NCBI RefSeq assembly: GCF_000213555.1
Contig: NZ_GL891981.1
Span: 110,821 to 174,820 of the forward strand
DNA from: Dysgonomonas gadei ATCC BAA-286
GTDB lineage: Bacteria; Bacteroidota; Bacteroidia; Bacteroidales; Dysgonomonadaceae
DNA: 64,000 bases
Reading direction: 5' to 3'
In this document: positions 9,370 to 17,597 of the stretch, piece after piece
Numbering within the stretch: position 1 is the stretch's first letter
Layout of the letters: the number at the start of each line of letters is the position of its first letter
The notes under the pieces: model-generated
Databases searched by the model: none
What the model was told of the DNA's origin: nothing
What the model saw: only the letters and a program-made list of their open reading frames with translations
Program-made: the position numbers and the translations under genes

Positions 9370-10878
9370 ATGAAGAACGTCTATTATGTAGGTTCAGGTG
9401 AACTAACCTTCGAGATACTGGAGCAAATCATAAACAGGAATCTGAAACTGGAACTGGCTCCCGAAGCCAAAGATCGTATCCAGAAATGCCGCGATTACCT
9501 CGATGAAAAAATCAAGTCGCAGAAAACTCCTATGTATGGTATCACCACAGGTTTCGGTTCGCTCTGCAACAAAAATATATCTCCCGACGAACTTACCCGT
9601 TTGCAGGAGAATCTTGTAAAATCGCATGCTTGTAGCGTGGGTGAAGAGATATCTCCGGTCATTGTCAAACTGATGCTGCTGCTCAAGGCGCATGCCCTGT
9701 CTCTTGGATATAGTGGCGTGCAGGTGATAACGGTTCAGCGTATTATCGACTTTTTCAACAATGATATTATCCCTATCGTTTGCGATCGTGGTTCTCTCGG
9801 CGCATCGGGTGACCTGGCTCCGCTTGCTAATCTTTTCCTCCCTCTGATTGGAGCGGGAGATGTTTACTATCAGGGAAAGAAGCGTGAGGCAATAAGTGTA
9901 CTGGATGAGTTCGGCTGGAAGCCTATCCGCCTGATGAGTAAGGAAGGACTGGCGTTGCTCAACGGGACACAGTTTATGAGTGCCAACGGAGTGTTTGCCA
10001 TGCTCCGTGCATTTGCCATATCAAAGAAAGCGGATTTAATAGCTGCCTTATCACTCGAAGCCTTCGATGGTTGCATAGACCCGTTCTACGAAGGCATACA
10101 AAAGATGCGTCCGCATCAGGGGCAGATCGACACAGCAGCCAACTTCTGTAAGCTACTTGAAGGTAGTGAACTTATTTCGCGGGAAAAGGCGCACGTACAA
10201 GACCCTTACTCTTTCCGCTGTATTCCACAGGTACACGGGGCAACCAAAGATGCAATGAACTATGTGGCATCAGTCTTGTTGACAGAGATAAACTCGGTGA
10301 CCGACAACCCGACCATTTTTCCAGATGAGGATAAAATCGTGTCGGGCGGAAACTTCCACGGGCAGCCATTGGCTCTTTCTTACGACTTTCTTGCGATTGC
10401 ATTAGCCGAACTCGGGAATATCTCTGAGCGGCGTGTGGCTCAGTTGATTATGGGGCTTCGCGGATTGCCTGAATTTCTTGTCGCTAACCCGGGTGTCAAC
10501 TCCGGCTTTATGATTCCACAATATACATCCGCATCGATGGTTAGCCAGAATAAGATGTACTGCTATGCGGCATCGAGCGATTCCATCGTATCGTCCAATG
10601 GGCAGGAAGACCATGTGAGTATGGGGGCGAATGCAGCAGTCAAATTATTCAAGATAATGGATAACCTGAACCATATTCTGGCTATAGAGCTGATGAATGC
10701 CGCGCAGGGAATAGACTTCCGCCGTCCGGTGAAAACATCGCCGATCCTCGAAAATTTCCTGAAGGAATACAGGAAAGAAGTAGCTTTTATCAATGACGAT
10801 ATTGTAATGTACAAAGAGATACATAAGACAGTAGCATTCCTCAACAGGGTTTCTCTGGATTTTATTGATTGGCAATAA
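9370..10878 (+). CDS. hutH: Histidine ammonia-lyase
   Basis: This 502-residue enzyme removes ammonia from L-histidine to form urocanate, the entry step of the pathway. The motif GSLGASGDLAPLAN contains Ala145-Ser146-Gly147, the tripeptide that cyclises autocatalytically to the MIO cofactor. YGITTGFGSL, VHGATKDAMNY and the SSNGQEDHVSMG segment are further family hallmarks. Length is typical for the family. It is the last gene of the hut operon, so the entry enzyme is encoded last, and a hairpin terminator follows. Confidence 0.97.
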   Translation: MKNVYYVGSGELTFEILEQIINRNLKLELAPEAKDRIQKCRDYLDEKIKSQKTPMYGITTGFGSLCNKNISPDELTRLQENLVKSHACSVGEEISPVIVKLMLLLKAHALSLGYSGVQVITVQRIIDFFNNDIIPIVCDRGSLGASGDLAPLANLFLPLIGAGDVYYQGKKREAISVLDEFGWKPIRLMSKEGLALLNGTQFMSANGVFAMLRAFAISKKADLIAALSLEAFDGCIDPFYEGIQKMRPHQGQIDTAANFCKLLEGSELISREKAHVQDPYSFRCIPQVHGATKDAMNYVASVLLTEINSVTDNPTIFPDEDKIVSGGNFHGQPLALSYDFLAIALAELGNISERRVAQLIMGLRGLPEFLVANPGVNSGFMIPQYTSASMVSQNKMYCYAASSDSIVSSNGQEDHVSMGANAAVKLFKIMDNLNHILAIELMNAAQGIDFRRPVKTSPILENFLKEYRKEVAFINDDIVMYKEIHKTVAFLNRVSLDFIDWQ

Positions 10879-10911
10879 TTTTTTCTATCTGCATAGATAG
10901 GAACCAGATAT

Positions 10912-10966
10912 AAAAAGTAACAAAAGTAACACCTTCTCGGGTTTTGCTTCTTGTTACTTTTTGTAT
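10912..10966 (+). terminator. Terminator of the hut operon
   Basis: The arm AAAAAGTAACAA at 10912-10923 is the exact complement of TTGTTACTTTTT at 10951-10962, with a U-rich end. A small additional palindrome, CTATCTGCATAGATAG, lies just upstream at about 10885-10900. Together they probably end hutH transcription. Confidence 0.65.
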
Positions 10967-11301
10967 TTTACCAGAGTGCAAAAAGCCAGAAAAGACAAGG
11001 TTTTGTTTCTGTTAAAATATCTAAAAGGTAACACGGAAAGCAATTAATAATTAATAATTCCCTTGTCTTGTTGAGGAACGAAGCATCCCTTTCATTAAAA
11101 AGGTAACAAAGGTTACACTATTTCATTCATTTGCTAATTTACAAATCTGCTAATTCATTTTTTCAAAGAGCTATAAGCTAATAACTAAAGGCTATAGGCT
11201 TAAAAAATGTATAGATAAAATTTCAGCTAAAAATAGCAACTATACAGCTCTTTATTTACCCCCTTAATTCATAATCAATTGGTAAGAATAAAAGAGAAGT
11301 T
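10967..11301. other. Intergenic region with a dispersed repeat
   Basis: No gene was found. The stretch holds short GTAAC-rich blocks (for example near 11026-11040) and the better-conserved repeat copy at 11097-11220, described separately, followed by AT-rich DNA leading to the GH2 promoter. Confidence 0.7.
11097..11220 (+). repeat. Dispersed intergenic repeat, copy A
   Basis: This stretch is closely similar to 17411-17517 in the same orientation. Both start with AAAAGGTAACAAAGGTTACACT, continue through an AT-rich spacer, and share TTTTTTCAAAGAGCTATAAG, then CTAAAG, CTAT, GGCTT and TGTATAGATAAA in order. The first block contains a small inverted repeat (GTAAC, four bases, GTTAC). Copies lie in two different gaps around the GH2 and S9 genes, suggesting a genome-wide non-coding repeat family. 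Confidence 0.85.
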
Positions 11302-11333
11302 TTTGAATATGAATTGTTAAAAGATTATCTTTG
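11302..11333 (+). promoter_or_regulatory. Promoter of the GH2 gene
   Basis: TTTG at 11302-11305, a 20-base spacer and TATCTTTG at 11326-11333 match the Bacteroidetes sigma-ABfr promoter consensus (TTTG, 19-21 bases, TAnnTTTG) exactly. The predicted start lies near 11340, giving a leader of about 50 bases before the GH2 start at 11389. Confidence 0.75.
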
Positions 11334-11388
11334 TTTGTCCAATAGAGAATGAACCTTATAAACCAGGAAACCATCAAAAATTAATTGC

Positions 11389-14300
11389 ATGCGAAAACGA
11401 ACAATCTATCACCTTCTATTTGTGATAAGCCTGCTGTTTATCAGCACGAAAGTATCCTCTCAGGAAATCAATCCTGATGTTTTATACAAATTGGTAAGCC
11501 CTTCGGGTCTGGTTATCGATAACCGTGATGCACCTGAAAATTCGGCAAATATGTATCTGGCCAAAGATGTGAAGAATAGTCATGGTCAGGTATGGAAGAT
11601 AGTCAAGTTGGCTAGTGGTTATTATACTATTACCAATCCGTTTATCAATAAAAGCATTGATAACGATAATGAACCGGCTGGCAACGGAAATCCCATTATA
11701 CAATGGGATGCTAATCCGACAAACAGAAACCAGCAATGGAAGTTTACTGTCACCGGAACCGGTGCATACAGCATTTCGCACAGAAGCAGTGGCCTGGCAA
11801 TTGCTTTTGCCGGAGAAGATGCAATAGGTGCACGTATATTTCAAGTGCCGGCATCATCGCAGGTATGGAGATTGGTTCCGACCAACATAAAAGCCCCAAA
11901 AGAAGTAAAGCAGAAACCGAGTAAATATGATTGGGAGAACGAGACTATCTTTGCTATCAACAAAGAGCCCGGACATGCTACTTATTATACTTTCCCTTCC
12001 TTGGAAAGTCTCAAAGCGGATAAAACTTTTGACAAACCTTGGGAAGAACCGGCATCTTCTTTATATAAGTCTCTGAATGGCAATTGGAAGTTTCACTGGG
12101 TGAAAAAGCCGTCGGAACGCCCTGCCGATTTCTACAAGATGAATTATGACGTTTCTTCATGGAAAGAGATACCTGTACCTTCCAACTGGGAGATGCACGG
12201 CTACGGGACACCTATATATACCAATATAACATACCCTTTCAGAAACAATCCTCCGTTTATACAGCCGCAAAGAGGATATACCAACGAGATAGAAGTAAAC
12301 CCTGTAGGGTCGTATCGCCGCGATTTCTCAATTCCTGCCGATTGGGATGGAAAAGAGATATTCCTCCATTTCGACGGAGTATATAGCGGACTTTATGCAT
12401 GGATAAACGGAAAGAAAGTGGGCTATAGCCAGGGTGCGAACAACGTGGCCGAATTTAATATCACAGACTATGTAAAGACCGGAGACAATACAATTGCGGC
12501 GGAAGTATATCGCTGGACGGACGGTAGCTATATAGAAGACCAGGACATGTTCCGCCTGAGTGGTATCCATCGGAGTGTATTCCTGTTTGCTACTCCTAAA
12601 GTGCATGTGCGTGACTACTTCCTTCAGTCCGAGTTTAAGGGGGACGACTACAGTAGTGCGGCATTTAAAGTCAATGCTTCAGTAAAGAACTATGATAAGA
12701 AAGCGTCCCAACCTGCGACCGTAAATATATCCTTGCTTGATATGGCAGGCAAAGAGGTGGCCAGCCTTTCTCAACCTGTAGAGGCTCTGAAAGGCGGACA
12801 GGAACAGGTTTATGATCTGCAGACTACAATAAGCAAACCTACTCTATGGTCGGCAGAAAAGCCGAATCTTTATACGGCTGTTGTTACTCTGAAAGACAAT
12901 AATGGAAATGTAGTGGAAGCGATGTCGTCCAAATTCGGCTTCCGTAAGATCGAGATAAAGAACAAGCGTGTATATGTAAACAATGAGCAGGTATTCTTCA
13001 AAGGAGCAAACCGTCACGATATTCATCCGCAGTTCGGTAAGGCCGTTCCTGTGGAATCTATGATACAGGACATCCTGCTGATGAAGCAGCATAACCTGAA
13101 TACAATCCGTACAAGCCATTATCCGAACGACCCCCGTATGTATGCCCTGCATGATTATTACGGGCTGTATGTGATGGATGAGGCCGATTGCGAAAATCAT
13201 GGTAATCATTCTATCAGCGGTATGCCAAGTTGGGCTCCTGCATATAAGGACAGGATGGATAGGATGGTAAAACGCGACAGGAATCACCCGTCTATAATCT
13301 TCTGGTCGTTAGGTAATGAAGGCGGAAACGGCGACAATTTCGATGAGATGTATAAAGTGGGTAAGGCGCTCGATTCTTCACGTCCGATACACTATGAAGG
13401 AAAGAATGAACTGGCGGACATAGATTCGCATATGTATCCGGATATGGCCCGGATGGCAGCTTTTGATCAGCAAGATTCCGATAAGCCATATTTCCTTTGC
13501 GAGTATGCCCACTCTATGGGGAATGCTCCGGGCAATCTCGCCGAATACTGGGATTATATCGAAAATCAGTCGCAGCGGATGATTGGCGGATGTGTATGGG
13601 ACTGGGTAGACCAAGGGCTGAATATGTATGGAAAGCCTGCCAACCAATACTATCTGGGTGGAGACTTCGGTGATAAACCGAATGACTTCGACTTTGTAAA
13701 CAACGGGCTCACTACCCCTGACCGCCGGGTTACTGCCAAGCTGTTGGAGGTAAAGACGGTTTACCAGTACATTAAGTTCAAAGCCCTGTCTCTAAATACA
13801 GGCAAAATCGAGATTGAGAACAAGTATGACTTTACTGATCTGAACGAGTTTGACATCACATGGGAAGTCATCAAAGACGGAGTAAAAACAGAGTCGGGCA
13901 AAATGAACCCTGTTGACTTGGCTCCTAACCAAAAGACAGTAATAACAATCCCTTACAATAAGAATCTGGATGCAGGCAGCGAATACTTCCTCAATCTGTC
14001 TTTCTCTTTGAGAAAGGATGCAAGCTGGGCTAAAGCCGGACATACAGTTGCTGCCGGGCAATTCGCCCTGAACAGAAGACTACCGTTGGCGGCAGTGAAT
14101 ACTTCGGCGATGCAGAATGTTGTCACTAGTGTGGACGGAGATAATCTGATAATCGGTGGCGCAGATTTCAAGACCGTATTCAATACTCGGACCGGAATTA
14201 TGACCTCATTGCAATACAATGCCAAGGAGATGATATTCAATAACAACGGCTTCAATCTGAACTGGTATCGCAGTGTGAACAATGACAAATATACCGACCA

Positions 14301-14979
14301 GAATTACTACCCGACAACAAATGATAAGCCCTTGTTTACTTATCAAACGGCTGCTGATGGCAAGTCAGTTACCGTAATATCGAGCACTACAGCCACCATC
14401 AACAGCGAGAAACCGGTTCGTGTACCGTATCTGGTCAAATATGTGATCTACGCCGATGGTACAATAGATGTGGACGCCAGTTTCACTTCTCCGCAAGACG
14501 GACGGATCATACATCGTCTGGGACTACAGGTTGTACTGCCTGAAGACATGGAAAATATCCGTTACTATGGTCGTGGCCCGCATGAGAACTACTGGGACAG
14601 GAAACATTCCGCATTCTTCGGCCAGTATGCCACTACTGTAAAAGGCATGGAAGAAGAGCATTATGTCCGTGCCCAGAGTATGGGCAACCGTGATGATGTA
14701 AGATGGGTCAGCATTACAAACCAAAGTGGTCAGGGATTGAAGATATCATCCAAAGACAGGCTGGGATTCACTGCTTTGCATTTTACCGACCAGGCTTTGT
14801 GGGAAGCTATACATGACTTCAAGCTGGATGAGATCCGTAAACCGGAGATTTATCTCAGTCTGGATTGCATCCAACAAGGACTTGGAAATGCAAGCTGCGG
14901 GCCTCTGCCTCTGCCTGAATATATGATCCCTGCCAATCAGAATCTAAGTTATTCGTTCAGGATACAACCTGCAAAATAA
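11389..14979 (+). CDS. GH2 beta-galactosidase with N-terminal ricin-type lectin domain
   Basis: This 1196-residue secreted enzyme has a signal peptide (about 1-24). A ricin-type beta-trefoil follows (about 28-165), recognised by three QxW repeats (GQVWKI, NQQWKF, SQVWRL). The remaining part is a full LacZ-type GH2: jelly-roll sugar-binding domain (about 215-400), immunoglobulin-like domain, TIM barrel and a C-terminal beta-galactosidase small chain. The acid/base is Glu644 in WSLGNEGG and the nucleophile Glu705 in LCEYAHSMGN. It probably removes beta-linked galactose (or a related pentose such as arabinopyranose) in the periplasm or at the surface. It has its own promoter, so it is not in the operon of the large PUL, but it is close enough to act with it. 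Confidence 0.94.
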   Translation: MRKRTIYHLLFVISLLFISTKVSSQEINPDVLYKLVSPSGLVIDNRDAPENSANMYLAKDVKNSHGQVWKIVKLASGYYTITNPFINKSIDNDNEPAGNGNPIIQWDANPTNRNQQWKFTVTGTGAYSISHRSSGLAIAFAGEDAIGARIFQVPASSQVWRLVPTNIKAPKEVKQKPSKYDWENETIFAINKEPGHATYYTFPSLESLKADKTFDKPWEEPASSLYKSLNGNWKFHWVKKPSERPADFYKMNYDVSSWKEIPVPSNWEMHGYGTPIYTNITYPFRNNPPFIQPQRGYTNEIEVNPVGSYRRDFSIPADWDGKEIFLHFDGVYSGLYAWINGKKVGYSQGANNVAEFNITDYVKTGDNTIAAEVYRWTDGSYIEDQDMFRLSGIHRSVFLFATPKVHVRDYFLQSEFKGDDYSSAAFKVNASVKNYDKKASQPATVNISLLDMAGKEVASLSQPVEALKGGQEQVYDLQTTISKPTLWSAEKPNLYTAVVTLKDNNGNVVEAMSSKFGFRKIEIKNKRVYVNNEQVFFKGANRHDIHPQFGKAVPVESMIQDILLMKQHNLNTIRTSHYPNDPRMYALHDYYGLYVMDEADCENHGNHSISGMPSWAPAYKDRMDRMVKRDRNHPSIIFWSLGNEGGNGDNFDEMYKVGKALDSSRPIHYEGKNELADIDSHMYPDMARMAAFDQQDSDKPYFLCEYAHSMGNAPGNLAEYWDYIENQSQRMIGGCVWDWVDQGLNMYGKPANQYYLGGDFGDKPNDFDFVNNGLTTPDRRVTAKLLEVKTVYQYIKFKALSLNTGKIEIENKYDFTDLNEFDITWEVIKDGVKTESGKMNPVDLAPNQKTVITIPYNKNLDAGSEYFLNLSFSLRKDASWAKAGHTVAAGQFALNRRLPLAAVNTSAMQNVVTSVDGDNLIIGGADFKTVFNTRTGIMTSLQYNAKEMIFNNNGFNLNWYRSVNNDKYTDQNYYPTTNDKPLFTYQTAADGKSVTVISSTTATINSEKPVRVPYLVKYVIYADGTIDVDASFTSPQDGRIIHRLGLQVVLPEDMENIRYYGRGPHENYWDRKHSAFFGQYATTVKGMEEEHYVRAQSMGNRDDVRWVSITNQSGQGLKISSKDRLGFTALHFTDQALWEAIHDFKLDEIRKPEIYLSLDCIQQGLGNASCGPLPLPEYMIPANQNLSYSFRIQPAK

Positions 14980-14994
14980 ATAGTTAAAGCTTTA

Positions 14995-15034
14995 AGAAAT
15001 CCGTCTGTATTCTCAAAATACAGACGGATTTTTG
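14995..15034 (+). terminator. Terminator between convergent GH2 and S9 genes
   Basis: The arm AAATCCGTCTGTATT (14997-15011) pairs fully with its complement ending near 15030, followed by TTTTTGTTTT. It ends the GH2 gene and lies directly against the stop of the convergent S9 peptidase gene. Confidence 0.85.
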
Positions 15035-15036
15035 TT

Positions 15037-17256
15037 TTATTTGTTCCATACCGGTGCTTCAATCCCAAGTAAGTGCTTCACAAAGAAATCGCGACGCTTA
15101 CGTTCCCCGTAATCCCCGCCTAAAGTATGTCTTACTCCCGGTAGCATCACAAATTCAAATTCTTTATTCTGCTTTATCAGTTCATCTACCACCTGTAATG
15201 TGCTAGACGGATCTACATTACTGTCCAGTTCGCCGAGTATCAACATCAGATTGCCTTGCAGCAATTTGGCATTCACCACATTCGAACATTCTTCATATTC
15301 TTTGCCTACAGGATAACCCATCCATTGTTCGTTCCACCATATTTTGTCCATCCTGTTATCGTGGCAACCGCAGGCTGCTACACCCACTTTATAAAATCCG
15401 GGATGGAACAGCAATGCGCCCATTGCATTCTGTCCTCCTGCCGAAGCTCCGTAGATACCGACATGCTCTACATCCATTTCCGGATATTTGGCTGCTGCCG
15501 CTTTCATCCATGCGATGCGGTCGGGGAAACCTGCATCTTTCAGGTTCTTCCAACATACATCGTGGAATGCTTTTGATCGGTTAGCAGTGCCCATACCGTC
15601 GATCATCACCGTTATAAAGCCGAGTTCGGCCAGTTCGCTGCACCGTTGGCTGATGGCAAATGATTTTGGAACGTGCGAATCGTGCGGACCTGCATAAATA
15701 TATTCGATCACAGGATATTTCTTATTCGGGTCAAAGTTCGTTGGGCGTATAATTACTCCCCATATATCAGTCTGTCCGTCCCGACCTTTTGCCGAGAATA
15801 CTTCCGGCATACGCCATCCTGCTTCTACAGCTTTAGTTATATCCGGTTGTTGCTGAGGTTTCAATATAACCTTTCCATCTGTCGCAGACCGCACGACAAG
15901 GGTAGGGGGCAGGTCGACGCGCGAATAATTGTCGACAAAGTAAGAATAATCGGAAGAGAAGGTCACATTGTGATTCGCATTCTCCGGCGTAAGCGGCTGT
16001 ATTTTACCATTATCTATATTTAATGAATAATACTTTTCCAGATATGGGTCTTCCCCTTTGTCCATGCCACAGGCTTTGAATATCAGTGTCCGTTTCTTTT
16101 CATCCACATTGACAACTGATTTTACCACCCACTCGCCTTTTGTCAATTGTTTCTTCACCATTCCTGTGAATACATCGTAGAGATAGATATGCCGCCAGCC
16201 GTCACGTTCTGATATCCATAGCAGTTCTTTTCCGTTTTCGAACCAATGTTGGTATAATGCATTGTAATAAACGAATGTTTGGCTTTTTTCATCTACAACA
16301 GGGCGTAATTTCCCCGTCGAAATATCTCCTGCATAAATAACATACTGTTGATGTCCGCGCTTATTGAAACTGAATGTAAAGTAACGGCTCTCTTTATCCC
16401 ATTTTATATCATCCAGACTGAATTGCGCTTCCACATCAGGGACTTTAAACTCAATGGTTTTTCCTTCATCTACCAGAAATGCCACAGGACGCCTGATAGG
16501 GAGCGCATCACCCGGCTTCGGGTAATCATACTCCTCCGTTTTTGGCTGTAGCTGGTCTTTTGGAGAAGACGCGATAAGTAATAATTTACGTGTTTCGGCA
16601 GGACGGTATTTGCAGCATACTATCTTCTTAGAGTCGGGCGACCAATAGATATTTGACGAATAATATTCAGAAACAGAGCCGTCGATACTTATCTTCTTAT
16701 TCTCTTTTGTAGCCAAATCGGTCACCCAGAGATTGCCTTCCGAGATGTACGCCTCTTGCTTCCCGTCAGGTGATTTCACCTTATCTTTCCTGTCTTCCTT
16801 AAAGATACCACCCCAATAATAATCATTACGGGGAGTTTGATCTTTGTCTTTGGAGATGGTGTAGTCGGCTAACAGACAGGTATATTTGGTTTCATCTACA
16901 GAGAAGTAGATCGAATCCATATTCTTACTGTATTGTAATGTCCTGAATGGTAGTTTATACGGATCAGTTTCCTTATTGATTACTTTGGCTAAAGCTGTAG
17001 CCAGCTTTTGCTGATCGAAGGCCGGACTGACCTCTTTTTTATCTGCATTTATCAGGAAGAATTCACTTCCTTTCGGTGTACGGGTCAGATACCAGAAGCT
17101 ATGCGATTCGTTTACAGGCTTAATATCTGACAAACCATAATAGTATTTGTCAGTATATTTATCTCTGAACCTGTCAGCTTGCTTGTACAGGCTGTCGATA
17201 GTTTGCCCGTAGGCAAAAGAAGAAATAAGTAAAGTGAAAAGCAGTAATTTTCTCAT
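15037..17256 (-). CDS. Secreted S9 family dipeptidyl peptidase (DPP IV-like)
   Basis: This 739-residue protein has a signal peptide (about 1-17), a DPP IV N-terminal beta-propeller (about 90-460) and an alpha/beta-hydrolase domain (about 500-739). The triad appears as Ser605 in YGASAGGQN, Asp678 in GELDSNVD and His710 in GVRHTLGG. S9B enzymes typically remove X-Pro or X-Ala dipeptides from N termini. The nucleophile elbow GASAGG differs from the classical GWSYGG, so substrate preference may differ. It lies next to the glycoprotein-type PUL and might act on proline- or hydroxyproline-rich peptides; that link is inferred only from proximity. Confidence 0.92.
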   Translation of the reverse strand: MRKLLLFTLLISSFAYGQTIDSLYKQADRFRDKYTDKYYYGLSDIKPVNESHSFWYLTRTPKGSEFFLINADKKEVSPAFDQQKLATALAKVINKETDPYKLPFRTLQYSKNMDSIYFSVDETKYTCLLADYTISKDKDQTPRNDYYWGGIFKEDRKDKVKSPDGKQEAYISEGNLWVTDLATKENKKISIDGSVSEYYSSNIYWSPDSKKIVCCKYRPAETRKLLLIASSPKDQLQPKTEEYDYPKPGDALPIRRPVAFLVDEGKTIEFKVPDVEAQFSLDDIKWDKESRYFTFSFNKRGHQQYVIYAGDISTGKLRPVVDEKSQTFVYYNALYQHWFENGKELLWISERDGWRHIYLYDVFTGMVKKQLTKGEWVVKSVVNVDEKKRTLIFKACGMDKGEDPYLEKYYSLNIDNGKIQPLTPENANHNVTFSSDYSYFVDNYSRVDLPPTLVVRSATDGKVILKPQQQPDITKAVEAGWRMPEVFSAKGRDGQTDIWGVIIRPTNFDPNKKYPVIEYIYAGPHDSHVPKSFAISQRCSELAELGFITVMIDGMGTANRSKAFHDVCWKNLKDAGFPDRIAWMKAAAAKYPEMDVEHVGIYGASAGGQNAMGALLFHPGFYKVGVAACGCHDNRMDKIWWNEQWMGYPVGKEYEECSNVVNAKLLQGNLMLILGELDSNVDPSSTLQVVDELIKQNKEFEFVMLPGVRHTLGGDYGERKRRDFFVKHLLGIEAPVWNK

Positions 17257-17524
17257 TGTATATTTATTTGCATATATTAACGATATATAGTTAAAAAGTA
17301 ACAGAGGTAACGGAAAATCAGTGAACAGTTAGCAGTCATCAGTTAACAACTCGTATCTCGTCTACTCGTAACTCGTAACTGCCCGCAGGGCGAAGTAACT
17401 CGTAACTCTTAAAAGGTAACAAAGGTTACACTTTAATCTGTTAATTTACTAATTATTTTTTCAAAGAGCTATAAGCTAACAGCTAAAGACTATCGGCTTT
17501 CAACTGTATAGATAAACTTTTATC
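17257..17524. repeat. Repeat-rich gap including repeat copy B
   Basis: There is no gene here. From about 17345 to 17410 the motif ACTCGTA recurs several times (a degenerate tandem repeat) around a small GCCCGCAGGGC hairpin. From 17411 to 17517 lies copy B of the dispersed repeat also found at 11097-11220. A further GTAAC-rich block lies near 17293-17315 and resembles the segment at about 56383-56425. Confidence 0.8.
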
Positions 17525-17580
17525 AAAAAACAAAAGGATATGCATACTAAAACTTTACAAATCGTTTCTGCATATCCTCT
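17525..17580 (-). terminator. Terminator of the glycoprotein-type PUL operon
   Basis: AGGATATGCA at 17535-17544 pairs with TGCATATCCT at 17569-17578. On the minus strand the stem is followed by TTTTGTTTTTT. It lies just after the stop of the last GH127 gene and marks the end of the 17-kb minus-strand operon. Confidence 0.75.
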
Positions 17581-17597
17581 GTCATAATTTACATGTG

